64,000 nt of DNA from Megamerina dolium (Eukaryota; Arthropoda; Insecta; Diptera; Megamerinidae): NCBI GenBank assembly GCA_963854835.1, contig OY978527.1, forward strand, positions 36,742,540 to 36,806,539, given 5' to 3'. The notes below the pieces were generated by a model. That model worked only from the letters and a program-made list of their open reading frames with translations, was not told the origin of the DNA and made no database searches. Every line of letters starts with the position of its first letter. The first letter of the stretch is position 1. A program made the position numbers and the translations under genes. Shown in pieces: positions 55,377-64,000 of the stretch.

Positions 55377-56129
55377 GTAAGTACTTATTATACCACTTGC
55401 CATATAATAATATACGTTTCGTTCTCATATATATCTGCATATGTATGTACACCCTGTGCCAATAAAAATGTAGTTCTGATTTGAATTGAATTTATGGTTT
55501 TTTGAAGCATTAACTCTTCATGTATGTTTTCTTTTATCAATTTGATATTTATTTAATATCAACATTTACAACAATATTTGGAAAAGAGCTCGTACGAGGT
55601 CTATGAGAATTCCTTTTTATATAAAACTTATTTATTATTGCAATATTTTTTTGTGAAAATGATTTAATATGGTTGTATTTAGACTGATACTGTATGTAGT
55701 TTCATTGCATTTGTATAATATGATATAATCACTCTGTATTTAATTGTGACTCGACGACATAGTCAAAGTGAATGAATGGCTGTGCTCATCCATGTACATA
55801 TGTAAGGTATGTACTACATATATGTATATGACTGTCTATGTACTCGTCGTACTCATATGTTTCATTGTAAATTATATATACATACATATGTTGAGCGCTT
55901 TAATGAAATATATATTTTAATTTGTTAAGGATATGCATAGTCAGGTTATTGTCGCCGTATTTCAGTAAGCTTTCTCGTTGTATGTTTCTCTGCTCTGGCA
56001 CTATTCTGTACACATAAGAGTACTCGTTTGTGCATACGACTATATATAATCATACAAACATATGTTCATATGTTATTCATTTGAATGTTTCTTTTATTTT
56101 TTTTAGACTTTTTTTTTTATTGTTACTCT

Positions 56130-56279
56130 ATGATGACAATAACGACAATAAATTATTATAATATGATGCGCTTCCGTTTAAAAAAAGAACAAATAAAAAT
56201 AATTCGTTTTTTTTTATTACGTTATATAGCAGCATTTGTGAAAAGAAGACAAATGAAATTTCAAGAATACGAAATCTGA
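56130..56279 (+). CDS. small basic ORF after a possible splice acceptor, unrecognised
   Basis: An open frame of 49 codons starting MMTITTINYYNMM and rich in Arg/Lys/Phe. It follows a long pyrimidine run ending in TTTTAG (56101-56106), which could serve as an acceptor paired with the donor at 55376. I do not recognise the product. AT-rich DNA often gives frames of this length by chance, so this is only a candidate second exon. Confidence 0.15.
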   Translation: MMTITTINYYNMMRFRLKKEQIKIIRFFLLRYIAAFVKRRQMKFQEYEI

Positions 56280-56545
56280 AAATTTTATGTTTCATTGTTT
56301 TAAAATTAAAAAAAAGCCTTACACCTCAAAAGTGTACTGTTTTACCATTTTTGCGTAATGATTTTTATAACAACCAATTACACTAGAAAATAAGACTTCG
56401 TAAATACGAATTCCTTATTTATAAATATTGTTTTTCATGCAAAATTCACCTTAAATTGGTAGTTGTCAAATATTCAGCAAATGTAACTTTCATTTTTTAT
56501 CGACTATGATATTCTTATTTTTTCATCTCATTAGACAACTGCCAT

Positions 56546-57362
56546 GCCGACGATATTGATATAATCGGCATGAACACGCGAGCAGTCAGTGCAGCATTCT
56601 CAGAGTTGGAAAGAGAGTCGGGTCGGATGGGTCGCACGGTGAACGAGGGCAAGACGAAGTATCTAGTGTCAACAAACAAAGAGTCCCGGCGTCTTGGACA
56701 GCACGTCACTGTTGACAACTACGCTTTTGAAGTAGTAAGGAACTTTGTCTATCTTGGAACCAGCATTAACAGCAGTAATGACGTCAGCTTGGAGATCATG
56801 CGTAGGATAACTCTTGCTAACAGGTGTTACTTTGGGCTGAGTAAGCAATTGAAAAGTTGAGCCCTCTCTCGAAGAACGAAAACTACACTCTACAAGTCTC
56901 TCATCATGCCTGTCCTAACATATGGCGCTGAAGCCTGGACAATTTCCACCTCGGATGAGCGAATGCTTGGAGTTTTCGAGAGAAAAGTCCTACGCAAGAT
57001 CTTTGGACCTATTTGCGTTGGTGGCGAGTACCGAATAAGGTACAACCATGAGCTGTACGAGCTGTATGCCGATATTGACATAGTAAAGCGCATCAAAATC
57101 CAGCGGCTGCGCTGGCTAGGTCATGTCGAGCGAATGGAAGAACACGCTCCAGGTAAGAAGGTGTTATATTCGGAACCCGCTGGAGGACGGCGCAGAAGAG
57201 GAAGACCAAACCTCCGGTGGAAAGACCAAGTACTGGAGAACCTGACGGCGCTTGGAATTTCTAACTGGCGCCAGCTAACGAAGAACAGAGATGGCTGGCG
57301 AAGCATGTTATTTTCGGCCTATATCGATATTCGGTTGTTATGGCCACATAAGTAAGTAAGTA
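56546..57362 (+). mobile_element. family R LINE, 5'-truncated insertion with target duplication
   Basis: An 817-bp insertion bounded by the 13-bp direct repeat AGACAACTGCCAT (56533-56545 and 57363-57375). It starts exactly at the reverse transcriptase catalytic ADDIDIIG motif and reads through EGKTKYLVSTNKESRRLG, VYLGTSIN, VLTYGAEAWTIS, RKVLRKIFGPICVGGEYRI and RRRGRPNLRW to the stop near 57353. One in-frame TGA at 56858 interrupts it; otherwise the frame is open. The 3' end is a TAAG tandem repeat, not poly(A). This is the best-preserved family R copy. It supplies the reference for the fragments at 14225, 19640, 35505 and 54325. Confidence 0.92.
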
Positions 57363-57375
57363 AGACAACTGCCAT

Positions 57376-58949
57376 TCCGAAGCTCGTTGCCCGTTTGTAA
57401 GCTTACCTCATCAATCCATACATCATCATTCAATATAATGCGTTGCATTAATATAGAAAACACTATAGGTGGACTAACAAAATGACAAATACCGGAAACT
57501 CTTTCGACATAATGTTTTTTTGCAATGTTCAATCGTTATAAGGAGGATAATTTTGCTACATAGCAACCGTGTTGTGGTGGAAAGGAAATTATGTTAAGAA
57601 TTAAATTTAGTTTTGTCTAAAAGTAGTGTTATCTTACCTAGGTAGACGGCTTATGAAACAATCTCGTAAATAAATTTTATAAATATGCAATTCATCTTAA
57701 AAGTTCATCGAGATCACAATTGAGCTTCCGTTTTGGTTTGGTACGACTTTTAGTAACAGTTTACTTGCAACAAATCAACACTGGAGTTTTCTACAAAAAT
57801 TTTGCACCAGCTTGCTTTTCAAAAATCACTTAATAGTTGTGTGAAGAAATATTTAAGATTTAATTACACCCGACGAATGCCTAAGATTTTATTCCATTTG
57901 ATTATATCATCCGATCCAGCTTGTTCTAGCAGATATTTCACTACTGATCTTAATGCATGATGCGTATGTGTTGCCATTGAAGGATGATCAGAGGGATATG
58001 AAGCACATGTGAAGGCAATGTTCTGAAGAAGATAATTTAGAAAATTAGGATAATTACAAATTCTAATAAATTCTTAGACTTCAAATGAATTTCGAGATGA
58101 AGTAAGAAATATATGCGTTTAAAAGAATAATTTGGAACTACTTCAATTTGCATGCAAAAAAGAAATAAATGCATTTAGAATAGTAAATAAACATCTACAT
58201 TCTCTATAGCACTTTTTGATGAAAAACATTTCTCGCTAATTTGTATGTGTTGTAAAAGAAGAAAACAGCTACATTATTTGAGTTAAAATACAAACTTCAC
58301 TAATACCACCTAAAAATACCATCACTACCATCCGCTAAAATCATCCAACTTCCTTCATTCCCTTTCATCGTTTACATCATATTTTTAAATTTACCTTTGG
58401 GTTTTTCGATGCTTTTATCCTATTAGATATACTTAAAATGTTATTGATTCAATTTATAAACATGAGTGATTGCTAGAAGAATAAAAAAAAAAAAAACCAA
58501 TTCCCCTAAGAAAAGTTGATACATTTCATTTAGGTACTCGTAAGCTACTGATGATGTCTCTGTACCATCTTCATACAAGAGGAACAGAGTGATAGACAAT
58601 TACAATAAACGTTGATCCTTTTTAAAGTAAAGGTTATTATTTGATGTCTTTTTTTATTGCATTCATTTTGAAATGACTTAATACACACACACATATATTG
58701 ATTAAGGAAATATGCAGACATTCACAAAAAAATATACCATTGTCTTGTGATTATTACTATAGATTTTCTGATCATTTTTGTTTTTAAATTGCTTTTGGTG
58801 TGCCTATTGATTTGAATTCTCATATATACTAATAATGTACTAGCGCAAAACTATAAATAATAATTTTATTATAAAAATGGCATAAGCAGAAAATAAAAAT
58901 GTCTGAGTTTCTGAAAAATTAAATAGAAGCTGTCGAGGCAGGCCAAACT
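57376..58949. other. intergenic, no gene seen
   Basis: AT-rich with A homopolymers (for example 58485-58497). No recognised frame, RNA or repeat. Confidence 0.45.
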
Positions 58950-58959
58950 CGAACTGATG

Positions 58960-59960
58960 ATTGCTGATATTATATCAATATATCGACATTGCTGATATTT
59001 TTTGCTTCCGATACAATATTATCGGCACGATATTTTTTTGGACGAAAGTTTTCTACTTAAATTTGGCAAACCTGAAACTTAGTTGTCCCAGCCATCTCCG
59101 CATCCTCCGAAAGGGTTGCGACGACAATAAAATAAATTACAAATAACAAAAGTAGGCTACTGGATAACAATGTAAAAAGCGCGGATTTTTTCAAAACAGT
59201 AAACGGAAATTTAAGTTATTTTTCTTTTCTTTTAACTATTATTGAACCAGGATGCTTAAATATTGCTGAGAACTTTCAAATTTTTTTTTTTTGCGATATA
59301 TCGACATATCAATATTTTCAAAACAATTTGATCGATAAAGTGATTTTTCAATTTCGTCATATCGATATATCGAAAAGCGATATTTTTAAAAATTTCAACA
59401 ATCCCACATAGAATAAAATAATTACAATTAAAAAAAACAAAATTCAGTAATGCCAATGTTTCACACTATCCCACTGACCATCGATGGCGACGACGTAATT
59501 GCAGTAAAATATTACCTGCCTAAATATTTATACGACACCGGCGAACGCATTTAAAGCACAAAAATAGGAGCATACCAATATTATGCAATAAAAATGAATG
59601 ACTCAGCAAAGCAAAAATATTCTAAAAACAACGAATTTAGAGACTAATAAAAGTTGTTGCTAAAAAGATAAAAAAAAATTATTCTACAAATTTTTTAAAG
59701 AGGATAAAGTTTCTGAAAACTGAAATTTTAAATAGAAGAGCTGTCAAAATCATATTTTATTATAAAATTTTAGCGATCGCGATTTGTAAATATATCAAAA
59801 GTTAACATCCGGATTATGTACATACAACATAAAAACAAATGCTATCGAAACTTTCGATAGTTATCGGTAGTTAGTAGAAAACTATCGCCCACTATCGTGA
59901 CTATCGATAGATCGCGAACTCTAATAGAGAGTTCATTTTAAACGCTGCACATATCGATGA
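58960..59960. promoter_or_regulatory. cluster of CGATA / ATCGAT motifs
   Basis: More than a dozen TATCG, CGATA or ATCGAT sequences lie in three patches: 58975-59035, 59295-59385 and 59838-59960. They include ATATCGATAT-like and CTATCGATAG-like palindromes. In Drosophila such motifs bind DREF and BEAF-32 near housekeeping promoters and domain borders. No adjacent gene is visible here. Confidence 0.3.
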
Positions 59961-61369
59961 GACCACCTTAGCAGGCAAACAATTCTAATTCCTAGTACGA
60001 GTATAGTAAACTTCTCGTGGGATAAAGATGTAGAGTTTTTTTTCTTATACATGTGATTTCAATATAATTGTTTTTTGCACAGATCTTCCCTTACAATACA
60101 TGTATATTATGGAAATAATCTTGCATGCCTCTGCACTTTTTATTAGATTGCCCACTACATTCGATTCATTTTGTCCCACTCAACAGTATACATGAAAATA
60201 GATTTGACAACTCAAATAAATGACAAAGTTAATGAAAATCTTGCTTCAAGTAATTATTCATGTATTTCCATTTTTTAGTGAAATGATAGATTCCATGAAT
60301 TAGGATGAGTAATGTTTGATTCCCCATCTCTAGCGAATTGTTAGATTGTTCTTTAAAAAAATGTGTCTTGTATACTCGTAACTATCGTACTAATAATACA
60401 ATAAATTATTTTTATTACTTATGCTTATCATTAGAGCTATTAGAAGACAAACGGATAACGACTAAAATAATAAAAAAAAAAAAAAAAAAAAAAACAAACA
60501 AACAAAAAATTTCTAGAACCATCATGCTGCTGGCAACAAACAATTACCATCATTCTTGATGAATAAATATCATTTGAAAAATTGTAACGATTTATTGAAG
60601 ATGACGAGCTTTTTATTTCATTTTTATTATGATGAAATGCAAACAATTTTTTGTTTGTTTGTTTGTTTGTAATAGTAACCAATTCTGTGGTATTTTCGTT
60701 TTGAATTGACGATAGATAATCTAAACCACATACCACCGGTTGGTTTGGATAACCACCAACCAACCCACCCATCATGAAAATATATGTGAAAATATCAAGT
60801 CATCATTGGCAAGAAGCAAACAGATACTCACGCCTACATCGACTACCTCACACACACACACTCAAATGAATGAATCCAAATATTTACAAAATCGCTGAGA
60901 AATGACTTTAGCACAACGATTTATCATTTTAATTTGCAAAAAGATATCTTCAAAGTAGACTACACATAACGCATGCACACACCGACACACACACACCAAC
61001 ACTCACACACATTTTCGCATTGAAAAGACACTAGAAGAACTAGGTAACACTCAGGGGATTTGTATGAAATAAATGATTTTCCAAAAAAAAAAAAAAAAAA
61101 AATCAAATAAAATAAAACATGCAAGCAAAGATAAAGAGGCGAGAGTGATGCAAAAAAAAAAAAAATCTGAAATCTCAAAAAGTAGCAGCTGAAACTGATT
61201 TCAAGTTGATGACGCAAAACAAAGAAATACAGGAAAAATAGAAAAAGCAGAGCAAAAAAAAAAAAAAATCACCATTGAATCATTGTCAGGCTACAGGTAA
61301 ATCGGATGTATGATATATACTTAGCTTTTATTATTATCGTTGGGGGGATATTGCACCGTGAACTATAAG
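59961..61369. other. intergenic with simple repeats
   Basis: Poly(A) runs at about 60470-60494, 61082-61102 and 61256-61268, TTTG repeats at about 60650-60670, and CA-rich DNA at about 60847-60862 and 60974-61010. No gene is supported. Confidence 0.5.
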
Positions 61370-62115
61370 ATCTATTGTGCCCGCTTCGCGGAGCTAGAGT
61401 ATGTCTCTGAGCTCAGTTCCCACGATGTTGGTCCTACTTCACAGAGTCTAAGTTCATTCTCGGATATGATGAAATCTCCCCAGGTGTTTCCTTCTCTTGT
61501 GCATCAGTGCGGAACAAGTTCCTATCACATGTTGTGCGGTCTCGTCCTCTTCCCTGCAGAACCTGCAGAGAGCATCAGAGAAAATTCCCAGTTTTGTTGG
61601 GTTGTTAATTCAGCTTACAGTGCCTTGTTAATAAGCCCGTAATGATTCGCAAGTTGTTCTTCGTTAGATTCATACAGTCCTCGTAGCGTTTTAGGTTGTA
61701 TGTATGTCCCTAGCGCTATTTTGGAGTGTGTTAGCCCCGGTAAGTTTTCCCAGTATAAGCCTGTTTGTCTATCCTCTTCTTTCCAGATGATACGGGAGAT
61801 GTTATCCGATCCTAATCCTATACTTAGCTTGGAACTGAGAGAAACAGTTCCTTTTTTCGGCAAAATTCATTTCATTTTCCAATGCCTCTCGAGATTTAAC
61901 TTTGACTTCATAGAATTTAAAGTCTTGCTAAATTATGTGATCAAATTTTCTACATCATTTCGAGTATCAGCCTTAGCTCCGAATTTTTTTCAACATCTCG
62001 TCGATATTCTTACACTTTTCTGGCATGGTGATGCTCTCACTAGGAATGATTTGAATGGTCGCTGCTTGTATGACCGCATTGAATTTCATTTTGCTTATGC
62101 CTCCATACATTCTTT
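61370..62115 (-). pseudogene. LOA/I-type LINE RNase H end plus unidentified coding remnant
   Basis: From 61863 to about 61430 the minus strand reads RIIWKEEDRQTGLYWENLPG (end of RNase H), then NEEQLANHYGLINKAL, and in another frame LCRFCREEDETAQHVIGTCS and MHKRRKHLG (Cys/His tail). Upstream (61870-62110) a frameshifted frame reads MKFNAVIQAATIQIIPSES and then GAKADTRNDVENLI. That part looks formerly coding but I cannot name it; it may be a Gag-like piece joined by rearrangement. Confidence 0.5.
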
Positions 62116-62199
62116 TTCCAATTTCGAAAAAATGAATTTGATCAAGAATATATTATATCAAGTAGCAGCCATATTGATAGAATTAGTATGATTATTAGC

Positions 62200-63380
62200 A
62201 GGCAACAGTGATAGAGTATTCAGCACAACATCATCACTAACAGATAACAGCTTCATACATACACTTGGGTTGAGGTGATTGAGGAGAAATTATTTCACTG
62301 CTTATGGCTGATGGAGGCAGTTGGGTTTGGTGTTCGTGGTGGTGATGTTGGTGCTAGTTAGTGCCATGCATGAGTATGGTGGTTGTATAACAAATCAAAC
62401 CCAAACAAACCAAAAATGTCCTTGTTCATTGGCCGTAAGCATATTATTTCGCTGCAGGGTGAAATATATCCGCTCATAAATTTTCCAAAATGCAAAAAAA
62501 AAAAATCCGTATTTTTTATTTCTCTATTTTTTCCCCCCCAAACATTTCTTTTTATTTCAATATTTTTCTCTTAGGTCCATATATATGAACATATAGCTCC
62601 ATTTATTTTATTTTTTTTTTTTTTTATTGTATGTAGGTAGGTGGGAAGGTACATTCGCCTAAGGGGAGTTTTCTCCATTTGTTCATGTTGTACATGCACG
62701 TATAATTGGAATTTCATACACCATTGATCAGCAATTGTGGTAGAATGGAGTGGAGTGGCGTGTAGTAGATATGGAATGTGTGGCAGTGCGTCAGTTTGAA
62801 TTGTATACACATTCTAAATATACATATTTCTACATTCAATAATTCAATCAGTGGATTTATAAATGCCATTCACCGTAAAAGATTTACTCACATATGATTG
62901 CTCACTAGTGACCATTCTCATGCCATAGTCACATTTCAATATCCGTTTATCTTACTATCCTATATCCCATTAGCTGTTCCATTAGCTTTGGATACCAAAA
63001 GTTAAACAGTGTGTAAGTAATTGAGGTATGTAAGAAATAATAATATCAATAATATCAATACAATTCAACAATTCAATACCTACAATATGAAAATTAATAA
63101 TGCCCCTCAGTACATATATTTTGTATGTACTCATATAGTCATATTTACAAGACCCTCCCCTCCCGCACACCTTCTTTGGCATTTCTTTCAACAATGCCAA
63201 TTATTATGTAAAACGTTTTCCGACATCCTTTCCAGCTGTGCATACAATTTATGTATACAAAATTATAAATCATACCCTTTTGGAAAGTCAATCATTAATG
63301 TAATGTTGGAACTAGTCGTGAAGTACTTTTGAATAATAATATGATATTTGTTCGGATTTCCATGAATAAATATTTAATTC
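62200..63380. other. intergenic, no gene seen
   Basis: AT-rich with T and A homopolymers (62495-62505, 62608-62625). No supported feature. Confidence 0.45.
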
Positions 63381-63383
63381 AAT

Positions 63384-64000
63384 GAAATCCGTGTTACGTG
63401 ATAACGTAAGAGAGACGGGTGTTGAGCTTGGTGTATCAATTGCATTCGCGCACAATATTTTACATGATGTTTTGGGCATGAGAGACCCTCACGAGCGCCT
63501 AGTTTCCAAATTTCAAAAAGAATACCGGAAAACAGTCGCTATATGAATACTTGCAATGAGCAATGCGAATTTTCAGCACTAAATTACTGGGGACGAGACT
63601 TGGGTCTACGTTTTTGACATAGAAACTAATCAGCAATCATCGGAGTGACACCGAAACCTAACCAATCAAGTCAAAGTCGATCGAAAATCATGATGATGCT
63701 GACTATTTTCTTCGACTATGAAGATGTTGCGCACTTGAAGTGCCTTCCCCAAAGTCAATCTGTTAACGCTGGTTACTATTTGGGTATCTTAAAGTGCTTG
63801 CGAGAGAATATTCGTCTCAAGACGCCAGAATTATGAAAGAAGAAATCATGGTTCTTGAACATGATAATGCTCCGGCTCACATATTACGCATTGTATGCGA
63901 CTATTTCACCAAAAACATCGTTAATCTCATTCCGCAGCAAAGTACGCTCCTGACCTAGCCCACTGTGACATTTTTCTGCTTCTCAAGCTCAAGTTCCCTC
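63384..64000 (+). pseudogene. mariner transposase, degenerate, runs off the window
   Basis: Plus-strand pieces read ETGVELGVSIAFAHNILHDV (helix-turn-helix), GDETWVYVFDIETNQQS (first Asp), TIFFDYEDVAHLKCLPQ (frame 63645-63836), then EHDNAPAHI (second Asp) and YAPDLAHCDIFLLLKLK (third Asp). Frames change several times. The GDETW and PDLAxCD signatures differ from the other mariners in the window, so it is a separate lineage. Confidence 0.75.

Noticed and set aside
60440..60775. A 111-codon minus-strand frame ending in poly-Phe
   Set aside because: Phe runs come from the A homopolymer at 60470-60494 and TTTG repeats; no domain seen.
1..64000. CRISPR arrays, tRNA/rRNA genes, bacterial operon features
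   Set aside because: None seen; tRNA-like A/B boxes belong to SINEs and the sequence is eukaryotic with spliceosomal introns.

Overview
The window reads as AT-rich, repeat-dense dipteran DNA, most likely from a tephritid fruit fly. The basis is short introns of 62-94 bp, a Jockey-clade LINE, a gypsy/errantivirus-type LTR element, and a mariner with D,D41D spacing (the 'rosa' type known from tephritids). The species cannot be fixed from the sequence alone. Most recognisable coding sequence is transposon-derived and broken.

The main non-transposon content is a four-copy array of one small secreted-protein gene on the minus strand: copies A (24930-25722), B (36478-37267), C (45634-46364) and D (50052-50849). 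Each intact copy has four exons, GT-AG introns, a signal peptide, a TATA box and a 190-residue product. The product resembles the insect DUF1091 / CheA-CheB group of secreted, MD-2-like chemosensory proteins; that family call is by motif only. Copies A, B and D are open. Copy C has lost the exon 4 acceptor. Copy D is a mosaic of an A-like 5' half and a C-like 3' half. The array arose by duplication of a unit that also carries LINE fragments.

Layout: 1-19.6 kb holds intergenic DNA with several mariner remnants, three copies of a tRNA-derived SINE, LINE fragments and one mariner with complete ends (17864-19082). 19.6-35.5 kb is unit 1, split by a Jockey LINE (19929-24215) and a gypsy element (26881-33965). 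35.5-44.4 kb is unit 2, which carries a LOA-like LINE and a D,D41D mariner. 44.4-45.4 kb is another mariner. 45.4-50.0 kb is unit 3, with a short mariner derivative and an internally deleted LOA-like copy. 50.0-54.6 kb is unit 4. 54.3-64 kb holds LINE fragments, a possible TATA/Inr promoter with a splice donor at 55.29-55.38 kb, a cluster of CGATA motifs at 59-60 kb, and a truncated mariner at the right edge.

Because the units are paralogous, several insertions have an empty counterpart inside the window. This allows relative dating: the LOA-like insertion predates the unit 2/3 split, while the Jockey, gypsy and short mariner insertions came after their units separated. The gypsy element also lost the outer part of its 3' LTR together with about 0.8 kb of flank, at a 4-bp microhomology.
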